Source of the DNA: Oricola thermophila
GTDB taxonomy: Bacteria > Pseudomonadota > Alphaproteobacteria > Rhizobiales > Rhizobiaceae
DNA length: 64,000 nt
Assembly: GCF_013358405.1 (NCBI RefSeq)
Contig: NZ_CP054836.1
Span: 1,860,001-1,924,000, forward strand
Direction of reading: 5' to 3'
Shown piece by piece: positions 55,286 through 63,846 of this stretch (position 1 is its first letter; every line of letters begins with the position of its first letter). The position numbers and the translations under genes are program-made. The notes beneath the pieces are model-generated. The model had not been told where the DNA came from. It searched no databases and saw only the letters and a list, made by a program, of their open reading frames with translations.

Positions 55286-55340
55286 GATATAGGCAACCGA
55301 AACTTACGTGCCGCTTTCCGCTACATGAAATTTTCGTAAG
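55286..55340 (-). promoter_or_regulatory. degP promoter element, partner of the copy at 7754-7808
   Basis: On the minus strand this 55-base block runs from CTTACG (55340) through GCGGAAAG to CGTAAG (ends at 55303) and TATATC (55291-55286). CTTACG/CGTAAG is a perfect inverted repeat bounding 38 bases. The TATATC lies 57 bp before the degP ATG, consistent with a -10 box, and the dyad covers the -35 area where no -35 hexamer is seen. Its near-copy at 7754-7808 differs at six of the first 43 positions. Confidence 0.65.
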
Positions 55341-55352
55341 GTTCGGAACGCG

Positions 55353-56591
55353 CTACGCCTGCCCGCCCGCGGCCTCGACGACCGTCACGACCTTCGAATT
55401 GCCCTCGAGCGTACGGTGCACCGGGCACTTGCCGGCGATCTCCGCCAGCTTGTCGGCCAGTTCGGGCGCGACCTCCCCATCCACGGAGATCCGGCGTTCG
55501 AAACGGTCGATCTTGCCGCCATTCGTGCGCTCCTCCTCGCTGCACTCCGCGCAATCGGAGGCATGCACCTTGGCATGGCTGACCTCCACGGTGACGGCAC
55601 CCAGCGAAACCTTTTTGAAGTCGGCATACATGCGCAGCGTCATCGAGGTGCAGGCACCCAGTGCGGCGGACAGCAAATCGTAGGGAGACGGGCCGGAATC
55701 CGTGCCGCCGACGGAAGCCGGCTCGTCCGCGAAGAACCTGTGAACGCCGGCCTGCACGGTGTTCTGGAACTTCGACTGGCGAGTCTCGGAAACGCGGACA
55801 TTCTCGACCTTCTTCTCGCCCTGCGGCTGGTCCTTCGGCAGAAAGCGGGTTGCCCAGCCCGCGATCACGGACGCGGCGAAATCGGCATCCTCCGGTCGGG
55901 TCAGAAGGTGGTCGGCCTGATCGAGGGAAATGTAGCTCTTGGGATGGCGCGCCGCCGTGAAGATGCGTTCGGCATTGTCGATGCCGACAACCGCGTCGAG
56001 CGGCGAATGCATGATGAGGAGCGAGGCCCTGAGCTTCGGCAGGCGATCGAGAAGGTTGACGGAGCGCGCAGCCTCGACGAATTCCTTTCCGATCCGGAAC
56101 TTGCGTCCGGAGAGCGTGACCTCGGCCTCGCCATCGCGCTCGATGGTCTCGATATCCGCGTGAAAACTGCGCAGGACGTGCTCGGCGTCCGCGGGGGCGC
56201 CGATGGTGACGACGCCCTTGACCTCGGGGATTTCATGCGCGGCGACAAGCACGGCGGCACCGCCGAGCGAATGACCTACCAGCAGAGACGGTGCTTCCAG
56301 GCGTTCCCGCATGTAATTGGCGGCGGCGACAAGATCCGCGACATTGGACCGGAAGGAGGTGTTGGCAAACTCGCCCTCGGAGGAACCGAGTCCGGTGAAG
56401 TCGAACCGCAGGACCGCGATGCCGAGACGCGCCAGGTTGCCCGCGATCCGGCGGGCCGCAAGGATGTCCTTGGTGCAGGTGAAGCAATGGGCAAACAGCG
56501 CACAGCCGCGCAGCACGCCATCCGGCAGGTCCAGCCTGGCCGCAAGCATCTCACCCGTCGCAGAGGGAAATTCCAGTCTCTCGGTCGCCAT
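55353..56591 (-). CDS. Alpha/beta hydrolase-OsmC fusion protein
   Basis: 412-residue two-domain protein. Residues about 5-255 form an alpha/beta hydrolase with nucleophile S108 in VGHSLGGAA, the likely acid D199 (SPLDAVVG) and H228 (QADHLL). Residues about 265-410 form an OsmC/Ohr-type domain with the redox cysteines C314 (LGACTSMTLRMYAD) and C389 (AGKCPVHRTLEG), which in Ohr/OsmC reduce organic hydroperoxides. The fusion is a known 'bifunctional alpha/beta hydrolase/OsmC family protein'; joint action on lipid or ester hydroperoxides is inferred. ATG 56591 with GGAGAGGCTGCG. It ends 12 bp before the degP promoter element; ccmH lies 38 bp upstream on the same strand. Confidence 0.92.
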   Translation of the reverse strand: MATERLEFPSATGEMLAARLDLPDGVLRGCALFAHCFTCTKDILAARRIAGNLARLGIAVLRFDFTGLGSSEGEFANTSFRSNVADLVAAANYMRERLEAPSLLVGHSLGGAAVLVAAHEIPEVKGVVTIGAPADAEHVLRSFHADIETIERDGEAEVTLSGRKFRIGKEFVEAARSVNLLDRLPKLRASLLIMHSPLDAVVGIDNAERIFTAARHPKSYISLDQADHLLTRPEDADFAASVIAGWATRFLPKDQPQGEKKVENVRVSETRQSKFQNTVQAGVHRFFADEPASVGGTDSGPSPYDLLSAALGACTSMTLRMYADFKKVSLGAVTVEVSHAKVHASDCAECSEEERTNGGKIDRFERRISVDGEVAPELADKLAEIAGKCPVHRTLEGNSKVVTVVEAAGGQA

Positions 56592-56629
56592 CGCAGCCTC
56601 TCCGCACAAAACAAAAATCGTGCTGCAGG

Positions 56630-57103
56630 CTAACCGGCGGCATCGTCACCGTCAGCCAACAATTTGTTGATCCGTTCCTGTTCCTCAGGCGTCAGGTGCG
56701 CGACCGGCGCGGCGCGGCTGCGACCGCGATAGAGAAAGGCGACAGCCGCCCCGCCAAGCAGAAGACCGAGCAATGGCGTCCCCCAGAGCAGCAAGTTGCG
56801 CGCCGACATGCGCGGCCGAAGCAGCACGAACTCGCCGTAACGCGCGACGACAAAATCCATCACTTCCTCGTCGGTGTCGCCCTCCACCAGCCGCTCGCGC
56901 ACGATAACGCGCAGGTCGCGCGCCAGCTCGGCGTCGGAATCATCGATGGACTGGTTCTGGCAGACGAGGCAGCGCAGCTTGGCAGAGATGTCGCGGGCAC
57001 GCTGTTCGAGAACGGGATCGTCCAGCATCTCGTCGGGATTGACCGCCATGGCGCCCGTCGCGGTCAGCAGGACCAGCACGCAGGCTGCGAAAAAGCGTTT
57101 CAC
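56630..57103 (-). CDS. ccmH: Cytochrome c-type biogenesis protein CcmH/CycL
   Basis: 157-residue thiol-redox component of system I cytochrome c maturation, reducing the haem-binding cysteines of apocytochrome c. Signal peptide 1-20 (ending GAMAV), the redox pair in LRCLVCQNQSIDDSDAELARDLR (Cys45, Cys48), and a C-terminal transmembrane helix (about 103-124) with a cytoplasmic tail. GTG 57103 is chosen because GGGGAGGTGTCC lies just upstream; the longer frame is a shadow of ccmF. Last gene of the ccmIEFH run, 11 bp after ccmF. Confidence 0.95.
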   Translation of the reverse strand: MKRFFAACVLVLLTATGAMAVNPDEMLDDPVLEQRARDISAKLRCLVCQNQSIDDSDAELARDLRVIVRERLVEGDTDEEVMDFVVARYGEFVLLRPRMSARNLLLWGTPLLGLLLGGAAVAFLYRGRSRAAPVAHLTPEEQERINKLLADGDDAAG

Positions 57104-57114
57104 GGACACCTCCC

Positions 57115-59103
57115 CTACTCGGCGGCGGCAAGCGCCGCACGGCGCCTGGCGGAGGGCTTCGGTACGCCGACACGCAGGCGGCGATCGGACAGCGAGAAAA
57201 GCCCGCCGATCATCATCAGGACCGGACCGAGCCAGATCAGCGTAACCTGCGGCTTCCACCACAGCCGGACGACGATCTGGTTCGCGCCTTCCACCGGATC
57301 GCCGAGGGCGACATAGAGCTGGCTGAAGCCCGTCGTGTAGATGCCCGCCTCCGTCGTCGGCATGCCGCGCGCCGTGTAGAGACGCTTGGCCGGCTCGATC
57401 GTCGTGACGCGGGCGCCGGCGCGGCTCACGGTGAAGCTGGCGACATCCTCCGTGTAGTTCGGGCCCCTGCGGGCAGTGGCGCCGTCGAAGGTGATCGTGT
57501 AGCCGGCGAGCTCGGTCGTGTCGCCGGGCGCCATTCGCAGAACCTGTTCCTGCTGGAAGGCCGATACCGTCACGATGCCCAGCACGGCGACGCCGAGACC
57601 GGCATGGGCGAACGCAGTGCCCCAGACCGAACGCGGAAGGCCGCGCAGGCGCGCGAACGCCTTGGCCAGACCAGCCCTGGGCAGGCCGGACTTCTGCCAC
57701 AGATCGGCAAAGGAACCGAAGACAAGCCAGAAGCCGATGGCGACTCCGAAGGCGGCGAGCAGCGGCAGGCCGTCCGCGAACCACAGCGTCGCGAGACCGG
57801 CGACGAGCGCGACCGCGGCGAACAGGTAGAGCCGCTGCATCGCGGCGAAGATGTCGCCGCGCTTCCAGGCGAGCAGCGGCCCGAAGGGCACCGCGATCAG
57901 CAGGGGCACCATCAGCGGCACGAAAGTCGCATCGAAATAGGGCGCGCCGACGGAGATCTTCTCTCCGGTCAGCGCCTCGACCGCCAGCGGATAGAGCGTG
58001 CCGACGAAGACCGTGGCCGTCGCCGTGGTCAGGATCAGGTTGTTGAGCACCAGCCCGCCCTCGCGCGAGATCGGGTGGAACATGCCGCCGTTGGACAGGG
58101 CGGAGGAGCGCAGCGCGAACAGGAACAGCGCGCCACCGATGAAGAAGACCAAAATGGCGAGAATGACGATGCCGCGGGTCGGATCGGTGGCGAAGGCATG
58201 CACGGAGGTCAGCACGCCGGAACGCACAAGGAAGGTGCCGAGCAGGGACAACGAGAAGGCGAGGATCGCCAGAAGGATGGTCCAGACCTTCAGCGCCTCG
58301 CGCCTTTCCATCACCAGCGCGGAATGAAGCAGCGCCGTGCCGGCCAGCCAGGGCATGAAGGAGGCGTTCTCCACCGGATCCCAGAACCACCAGCCGCCCC
58401 AGCCGAGCTCGTAATAGGCCCAGTAGGACCCCATGGCGATGCCGGCGGTCAGGAAGACCCATGCCGTCAGCGTCCACGGCCTCACCCAGCGCGCCCAGGC
58501 AGCGTCGATGCGTCCCTCGATCAGCGCGGCGATGGCGAAGGAGAAGGAAATCGAGAAGCCGACATAACCGAGATAGAGAAGCGGCGGATGGATCGCGAGG
58601 CCCACATCCTGCAGGATCGGGTTCAGGTCGTTGCCCTCCAGCGGGGCCGGAGACAGGCGCAGGAACGGGTTCGAGGTGAACAGGATGAAGCCGGTGAACG
58701 CCACCGTGATCAGGCCCTGCACCGAAATCACCATGGCGCGCAGGCTGGGCGGCAGGTTGTCGCCGAACAGCGCCACCAGCGCGCCGAACAGCGCGAGGAT
58801 GAGAACCCAAAGCAGCATGGAGCCCTCGTGGTTGCCCCACACACCGGAGATCTTGAAGATCAGCGGCTTCTGCGAATGCGAGTTCTCGACGACGTTGACC
58901 ACCGAGAAATCCGAGGTCACGTAGGCCCAGGTGAGCACGGCAAATGCGACCGCGATGGCGACGAATACGGCATAGGCAAGGTTCGGCGCCATGGCCATCT
59001 GCCTTGCGTCACCCGTCCTGGCACCGACGAAGGGCACGACGGTCTGCACGACCGCCAGCGCAAGCGCCAGCACGAGGGCGTAATGTCCGAGTTCGATGAT
59101 CAT
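57115..59103 (-). CDS. ccmF: Haem lyase CcmF/CycK
   Basis: 662-residue inner-membrane protein with about 15 hydrophobic segments that joins haem from CcmE to apocytochrome c. The tryptophan-rich WWD signature GWGGWWFWDPVENASFMPW spans 234-252, and conserved His pairs (SGVWGNHEGSMLLWV, residues 86-100; LAIHPPLLYLGY, 169-180) are the periplasmic and b-haem ligands. Full family length. ATG 59103 overlaps the ccmE stop by 4 bp, so translation is coupled. Confidence 0.97.
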   Translation of the reverse strand: MIIELGHYALVLALALAVVQTVVPFVGARTGDARQMAMAPNLAYAVFVAIAVAFAVLTWAYVTSDFSVVNVVENSHSQKPLIFKISGVWGNHEGSMLLWVLILALFGALVALFGDNLPPSLRAMVISVQGLITVAFTGFILFTSNPFLRLSPAPLEGNDLNPILQDVGLAIHPPLLYLGYVGFSISFSFAIAALIEGRIDAAWARWVRPWTLTAWVFLTAGIAMGSYWAYYELGWGGWWFWDPVENASFMPWLAGTALLHSALVMERREALKVWTILLAILAFSLSLLGTFLVRSGVLTSVHAFATDPTRGIVILAILVFFIGGALFLFALRSSALSNGGMFHPISREGGLVLNNLILTTATATVFVGTLYPLAVEALTGEKISVGAPYFDATFVPLMVPLLIAVPFGPLLAWKRGDIFAAMQRLYLFAAVALVAGLATLWFADGLPLLAAFGVAIGFWLVFGSFADLWQKSGLPRAGLAKAFARLRGLPRSVWGTAFAHAGLGVAVLGIVTVSAFQQEQVLRMAPGDTTELAGYTITFDGATARRGPNYTEDVASFTVSRAGARVTTIEPAKRLYTARGMPTTEAGIYTTGFSQLYVALGDPVEGANQIVVRLWWKPQVTLIWLGPVLMMIGGLFSLSDRRLRVGVPKPSARRRAALAAAE

Positions 59104-59555
59104 TGCGCCGCCGCGGCTCCCTCCTCGCCCTGCCAGTAGCCCTGCTCCTTCAGGCGGTCGGCGACCTCCTTGGGCATGTAGTTCTCGTCATGCTTGGCGA
59201 GCACCGTGTCGGCCAGGAAGGTTCCGTCCGGCTGGAGCTGTCCCTCGGCCACCACGCCCTGCCCTTCCCTGAACAGGTCCGGCAGAATGCCCGCGTAGCG
59301 GACCACGATGATGTCGTTCGCATCCTCGATGGCAAACTCGACGCCGGCATCCTCGGCATTCTTCACCGACCCCATCGCGACCAGGCCGCCAAGGCGGACG
59401 CGGCCGGAATTCTCGGCCGGCGCGGCCAGCAGCTCGGATGGCGTGCGGAAGAACGTCACCTGCTCCGACAGCGCTGTCAGGACCAGCGCGACGGAGACGC
59501 CGAGCATCGCGAGCGCGCCGAAAATCACCGTGAAGCGTTTCTGCTTGCGTGTCAT
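59100..59555 (-). CDS. ccmE: Cytochrome c maturation haem chaperone CcmE/CycJ
   Basis: 151-residue periplasmic haem chaperone anchored by one N-terminal helix (about 8-29). The covalent haem ligand H122 and Y126 lie in LAKHDENYMPKEV, the invariant CcmE motif; the OB-fold strands precede it. Overlaps ccmI and ccmF by 4 bp at each end, showing tight operon coupling. Confidence 0.97.
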   Translation of the reverse strand: MTRKQKRFTVIFGALAMLGVSVALVLTALSEQVTFFRTPSELLAAPAENSGRVRLGGLVAMGSVKNAEDAGVEFAIEDANDIIVVRYAGILPDLFREGQGVVAEGQLQPDGTFLADTVLAKHDENYMPKEVADRLKEQGYWQGEEGAAAAQ

Positions 59556-60721
59556 TGGGCTGCCTCCCCCGATGAAAGGCCGAGCGCATCGGCGAATGCC
59601 GCGATCTCGGCATGCTTGTCGGCATCCTCCGCGAATGCGTCCAGTGCGCGGCCAAGCGCATCCGTCGCCTCGTCGGCACGGCCGAGCACCGCGTAGGAGC
59701 GGATCAGGCGCTGCCAGCCGGCAACGTCGTCGGGATTGTCGCGCAGGCGCTCGTCAAGCCGGGCTATCATGCCGAGTATCATCTCCTCGCGATCCCCGGC
59801 GCTCATCTGCTCGGCATCGCGCATGGTCTCCTCGTCCAGCCGGGGCGCCGATGCCTCCGCCGCGGCGGCGGCGAAGCGGCGCAAGCCTTCGGCCGCGGCG
59901 GCCTTCCACTCGGGCGCGGCGCCGGGATCGTCCACGATTGCCTGCCAAGCCGCGACCGCGCCGCCCTCATCGCCGGCCTGGGCGGCCGAAAGCGCCAGGA
60001 AGAAGCGCGAGCGGCTGTCGCCGCCGTCCAGTTCGAGCGCGCGCTCGAACTCGGCGCGGGCATTTGCGTCCACGAGTCCCTGGGCCAGCATGTAGTAGGC
60101 CTGCCCGAGGCCGGAACGGCGCTGCGCCGACTCGCCCTGAAGCGCGATCGCACGCTCGAAGGCGTTGCGCGCATCGGCCGCACGGCCAAGGCGCAGATAC
60201 ATGGGTGCCAGCACATCCCAGCCGCGCCCGTCCTCCGGATTGGCATTGAGATGCGCCTCGGCGCGGGCGACGAGCTCGTTGATGTCCATGCCCTGAATCG
60301 TCTGCGATGACGCCATGGGCTGGCGTTCCTCGAGCCTCGCGGCAAGCGGCTGCGCTTCCATGCCTGGCGAGCCCGTGAGTGAATAGACGATGACTGCGGC
60401 AAAGGGGACGAACACGGCCGCGGCAACCAGCATCGCGATACCGGAGCGCCGGCGCTTTACCGCGGCGCGGCTTTCCGCCTCCGCGGCCTCGCCGGCGGTG
60501 ATCAGCCGGCGACCGATCTCGGCGCGGGCATAGTCGGCCTCGGCGGGGTCGATGGCGCCGCGGGCGATGTCGGCCTCCAGCTCGCGCAACTGATCCTTGT
60601 AGATGGCGACATCGAAATCGTGCCCGTCAGCGGCGGCGGTTTCCGGCGCGCGCGCGACCGGCCAGAACACGAGGGCCAGCAGCAGAAGGGTCAGCAATGC
60701 GGCGAAAAGAGTAAACAGCAT
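59552..60721 (-). CDS. ccmI: Cytochrome c maturation protein CcmI/CycH
   Basis: 389-residue apocytochrome chaperone. Two transmembrane helices (about 3-24 and 95-118) flank a cytoplasmic loop with ELEADIARGAIDPAEADYARAEIGRRL; the periplasmic part carries TPR repeats (about 150-330; WDVLAPMYLRLGRAADARNAFERAIALQ and WQRLIRSYAVLGRADEATDALGRALDAF). ATG 60721 is used; an in-frame TTG at 60730 is possible. First gene of the ccmIEFH operon. The ribosome site is weak. Confidence 0.93.
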   Translation of the reverse strand: MLFTLFAALLTLLLLALVFWPVARAPETAAADGHDFDVAIYKDQLRELEADIARGAIDPAEADYARAEIGRRLITAGEAAEAESRAAVKRRRSGIAMLVAAAVFVPFAAVIVYSLTGSPGMEAQPLAARLEERQPMASSQTIQGMDINELVARAEAHLNANPEDGRGWDVLAPMYLRLGRAADARNAFERAIALQGESAQRRSGLGQAYYMLAQGLVDANARAEFERALELDGGDSRSRFFLALSAAQAGDEGGAVAAWQAIVDDPGAAPEWKAAAAEGLRRFAAAAAEASAPRLDEETMRDAEQMSAGDREEMILGMIARLDERLRDNPDDVAGWQRLIRSYAVLGRADEATDALGRALDAFAEDADKHAEIAAFADALGLSSGEAAQ

Positions 60722-60813
60722 GCCGTTCAAATAGATGTGCAGGCCGGGATTGCCAATCGAATTCCCGTGGACGCGACATTTTCACGCTCGCCGCGCACCG
60801 GCATTGACTTGTG

Positions 60814-61266
60814 TCAGGTCAACGGCGTCCAGCTGCCGTCAGGGTTGCGGCACGCCGTGCCGCGGTTCGTCACCGGCGTCCCGCCCGCCACAACGGTATG
60901 GCTGTACTGGCGGCAGTCCTGCGACCCGACGCGGTAGGGCTGCGATGCGACCACCTGGCCGGAGAACCGGCCACCGGGGTTCCCCCAGGCCACGGCCTCA
61001 CCGGCCGGGGTGTATTCGAGCGCCTGGTATTCCGCCTGCAGGGCCTTGTTGCGGGTTGCGGGGTCCATCCGGTCATGGATGCCGCGGTCGATGATGCCAC
61101 CGTTGAGCGCGCTGACCAGCGTCGTACTTTCCAGCTTCTCCGAGGACTCGCCGATACGCGGAAAGGCGCTGAATGCAAGATCGGGCACATTCGTTCCGGC
61201 GCCGGTGCTGCACCCCGCGACCGCGAAGGCGAGAATGGCTGCCAAGGCAAGTTTTCCGGTGCGCAT
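60814..61266 (-). CDS. RT0821/Lpp0805-like surface lipoprotein
   Basis: 150-residue lipoprotein with a lipobox at AVAGC (Cys about 19). The mature part contains LVSALNGGIIDRGIHDRMDPATRNKALQAEYQALEYTPAGEAVAW, a glycine-zipper-like lead followed by the 17-kDa antigen-type domain, and ends CRQYSHTVVAGGTPVTNRGTACRNPDGSWTPL, the typical C-terminal 'CR.y...v.v.G....y.gtACR..DGsW' of the family. Outer-membrane or periplasmic location expected; function undefined. It lies between ccmI and the FeuQ-like kinase, all on the same strand. Confidence 0.85.
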   Translation of the reverse strand: MRTGKLALAAILAFAVAGCSTGAGTNVPDLAFSAFPRIGESSEKLESTTLVSALNGGIIDRGIHDRMDPATRNKALQAEYQALEYTPAGEAVAWGNPGGRFSGQVVASQPYRVGSQDCRQYSHTVVAGGTPVTNRGTACRNPDGSWTPLT

Positions 61267-61370
61267 GATCTTCAAGTCCGTTTCCGATTCGACAGAAGCC
61301 CGGCGGCCAAACATGACCATAACTGTGTCGGGATTTTGTTGTGCAAGTGTTATACTTACTTCGGGGAAAT

Positions 61371-62747
61371 TCAATGCCCCGCCGCGGGCAGCACGATATC
61401 GACCCGCAGCCCGCCCGCCTCGCTTTCGCCGAGTTCGACCGAGCCGCCATAGGCGCCCGCGGTCTCGGCAACGATCGAAAGGCCGAGACCCGTGCCGGGC
61501 ACGGATTCGTCGATCCGCTTGCCGCGTTTCAGGGCCGTTTCGCGCTTGTCGGCATCTATACCGGGACCGTCGTCCTCCACCACAAGGCTCAGCCAGCGGC
61601 GCCCGTCCCGCGTTCCCGCGTCGCCGACGGCGAGCGTGATGCGCTCGCGCGCCCATTTGCCGGCATTCTCCAGCAGGTTGCCGAGGATCTCCTCAAGATC
61701 TTCCTTTTCCCCCATGAAGACAGGCGCCCGCGCCTGCATCTGCAAGTCTATTCTCTTGTCCGGATTGAGCTTTCGCATGACGGATACCAGCTTCTCCGCG
61801 ACCGGCCCGACCTCGGTACGGAAGACGATGCTCTCGCGCTGCGCGGCAATGCGGGCGCGTTTCAGGTAGTGCTGGATCTGGTAGTCCATCGCCCTCGCCT
61901 GCTCTGCGACGACGGCTGCCGAGGGACCGGCCTTGGCGGCGGCCTCGTTCGTCAGCACGGAAAGCGGGGTTTTCAGGGAATGGGCGAGATTGCCGACCTG
62001 GGTGCGCGAGCGCTCGACGATGCGCCGGTTGTTGTCGATCAGCGCGTTCATCTCCTCGACCAGCGGCTCGATCTCGCTGGGAAACCGCCCTTCCAGGCTG
62101 GTCGCGGCGCCGTTGCGGATCGCGGCCAGCGCCCGTCGCACGTGATCGAGCGGACGCAGGCCGTACAGCAGGATCGCGGCGTTGATGACCACGACACCGA
62201 GGCCGAAGAGCGCGAGCATCAGCCCGACGCGGCGGGCGAAATCGCCCACCGTGTACTCGAACTCGGTCTGGTTCCCGGCTACCTGGAAGCGGGCAATACG
62301 ACCTTCCCCGAGATCGATCTCCGATTCCAGAACCCGGATCGTCTCGCCGTCCGGCCCCTCGGACAGGAACCGGCGCCGGAACTGGTTGTCGAACGGCACG
62401 CGCGCGAGGGGCGGCGCGGCGAAGTCCCCGCCCGCCAGCGAAGGCGAGACGAGCGGCCGACCTTCCACGTTCTCGACCGGAACGACGCGCCAGTACCAGC
62501 CGGAACCCGGCTGGAGAAACTGCGCGTTGCCGAGGTTGGGCGTGCCGGCAAGCGTGCCGTCGCCGGCCACCGAGACCGCGCCGACGAGATTGAACAGCTG
62601 CGCTTCCTGCAACTGGTCGAAGCCGCGCTCGGAATCGGCGCGGTAGAGCCCGATCAGCAGCCAGCCGAGCAAGGCAATGGCGGCAGCCGCCCAAAGGCTG
62701 GAAAACAGGATGACACGGAAGCCGAGGGAATCGAGACGAAGCTTCAA
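61371..62747 (-). CDS. feuQ: Sensor histidine kinase, FeuQ-like
   Basis: 458-residue PhoQ-like membrane kinase: helices at about 12-34 and 174-195, periplasmic domain between, HAMP-like linker with PLDHVRRALAAIRNGAATSLEGRFPSEIEPLVEEMNALID, HisKA box VGNLAHSLKTPLSVL with His256, and ATPase domain with NLLENAGKWA and GTGLGLSIVAETAGAYGG. The HSLKTPL box and this linker are typical of rhizobial FeuQ/PhoQ homologues. FeuPQ in Sinorhizobium controls cyclic beta-glucan export (ndvA) and osmoadaptation; that role is inferred. The regulator gene lies 4 bp upstream. Confidence 0.82.
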   Translation of the reverse strand: MKLRLDSLGFRVILFSSLWAAAAIALLGWLLIGLYRADSERGFDQLQEAQLFNLVGAVSVAGDGTLAGTPNLGNAQFLQPGSGWYWRVVPVENVEGRPLVSPSLAGGDFAAPPLARVPFDNQFRRRFLSEGPDGETIRVLESEIDLGEGRIARFQVAGNQTEFEYTVGDFARRVGLMLALFGLGVVVINAAILLYGLRPLDHVRRALAAIRNGAATSLEGRFPSEIEPLVEEMNALIDNNRRIVERSRTQVGNLAHSLKTPLSVLTNEAAAKAGPSAAVVAEQARAMDYQIQHYLKRARIAAQRESIVFRTEVGPVAEKLVSVMRKLNPDKRIDLQMQARAPVFMGEKEDLEEILGNLLENAGKWARERITLAVGDAGTRDGRRWLSLVVEDDGPGIDADKRETALKRGKRIDESVPGTGLGLSIVAETAGAYGGSVELGESEAGGLRVDIVLPAAGH

Positions 62748-62751
62748 TGCC

Positions 62752-63438
62752 CTATCCGGCCTTCTTGTCCTGCTCGTCCGGCGCGGTCATGCGATAGCCG
62801 AGGCCGCGCACGGTCTCGATCAGGTCATGGCCGGCGAGCTTCTTGCGAAGCCGCCCGACGAATACCTCGATGGTGTTCGAGTCGCGGTCGAAATCCTGGT
62901 CGTAGAGATGCTCGACCAGCTCTGTCCGCGAAACCACCTCGCCGACATGGTGAGCGAGATAGGACAGCAGCCGGAACTCGTGGGATGTGAGCTTCAGCGT
63001 CACGCCGTCCACGATCGCCTTGGAGGCCCTGGTGTCCACGACCAGCGGGCCGCAGCGGATTTCGGAGGAGGCATGGCCCGCGGCGCGACGGATCAGGGCG
63101 CGCACCCGTGCAAGCACCTCCTCGACATGGAACGGCTTGGTCACGTAATCGTCGGCGCCGGCGTCGATGCCGGACACCTTGTCGCTCCAGCGGTCGCGCG
63201 CGGTCAGGATCAGCACGGGCATGGTGCGCCCGTCCTCGCGCCAACGCTGCAGCACCGAGATCCCGTCCATAACCGGCAGGCCGATATCGAGCACCACGCA
63301 GTCATAGGGCTCGGTGTCGCCCAGGAAATGGCCTTCCTCGCCGTCCGCCGCCGTGTCGACGACATAACCGGCATCCTCCAGCGCGGATTTCAGCTGTGCA
63401 TTGAGCGATGCGTCATCTTCGACGACGAGAATTCGCAT
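62752..63438 (-). CDS. feuP: OmpR-family response regulator, FeuP-like
   Basis: 228 residues: receiver domain with EDD at 7-9, D51 (VVLDIGLPVMDGI) and KPFHVEEVLARVRALIRRAAG, and a winged-helix output domain (LTSHEFRLLSYLAHHVGEVVSRTELVEHLYDQDFDRDSNTIEVFVGRLRKKL). The phrase EGHFLGDTEPYDCVVLDIGLPVMDGI is close to rhizobial FeuP as I remember it. Start at 63438. The cognate kinase follows 4 bp later. Upstream lies a small secreted protein gene in the same direction, 81 bp away, the PepSY-like neighbour often seen with such regulators. Confidence 0.85.
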   Translation of the reverse strand: MRILVVEDDASLNAQLKSALEDAGYVVDTAADGEEGHFLGDTEPYDCVVLDIGLPVMDGISVLQRWREDGRTMPVLILTARDRWSDKVSGIDAGADDYVTKPFHVEEVLARVRALIRRAAGHASSEIRCGPLVVDTRASKAIVDGVTLKLTSHEFRLLSYLAHHVGEVVSRTELVEHLYDQDFDRDSNTIEVFVGRLRKKLAGHDLIETVRGLGYRMTAPDEQDKKAG

Positions 63439-63519
63439 GGATTCGTCCCTCTTGCGGAAACGGCAGGACGCTAACGCAACGGCAGCAAAAGGCCAACCGC
63501 GCGGTGCGCCCGGCGTCGG

Positions 63520-63747
63520 CTAGCCATTGACTATGATTTCCTCGCGGCGCGGCCGCTGGCCGTTGGACCCGGGAATCAGCAGCACCACCTTGCACTTGCC
63601 CCCGGCCACGGCTTCCGCGCTCGCCAGTTGCGCGCCACGCTGCGCAGCCAGTTGCTGGCCGACGGCATAGCAATTGTCGGCGGCAAGCGACGGCGCGGCC
63701 CCGAGAACGGGCAGTGCAACCAGCGCGGCCATGATGATGCGAAACAT
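63520..63747 (-). CDS. Small secreted protein upstream of feuP
   Basis: 75 residues with a signal peptide (about 1-22, ending SLAA). The mature part DNCYAVGQQLAAQRGAQLASAEAVAGGKCKVVLLIPG, then NGQRPRREEIIVNG, has two cysteines that could pair and the alternating pattern of a half PepSY-type alpha/beta domain. Start at 63747 with GGAGAACAGAATC. Because it precedes feuPQ, it could be a periplasmic modulator of the kinase; in Sinorhizobium a small periplasmic protein (FeuN) restrains FeuQ, and this gene has the expected position, size and export signal. Confidence 0.65.
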   Translation of the reverse strand: MFRIIMAALVALPVLGAAPSLAADNCYAVGQQLAAQRGAQLASAEAVAGGKCKVVLLIPGSNGQRPRREEIIVNG

Positions 63748-63846
63748 GATTCTGTTCTCCAACTTGGCCGCCAACCTACTGGAGCGGGCCTGAACGGAAC
63801 ATGAATGACAATTGTAGCCATTCATGCCCCGAAAAGGCCGCGGATT

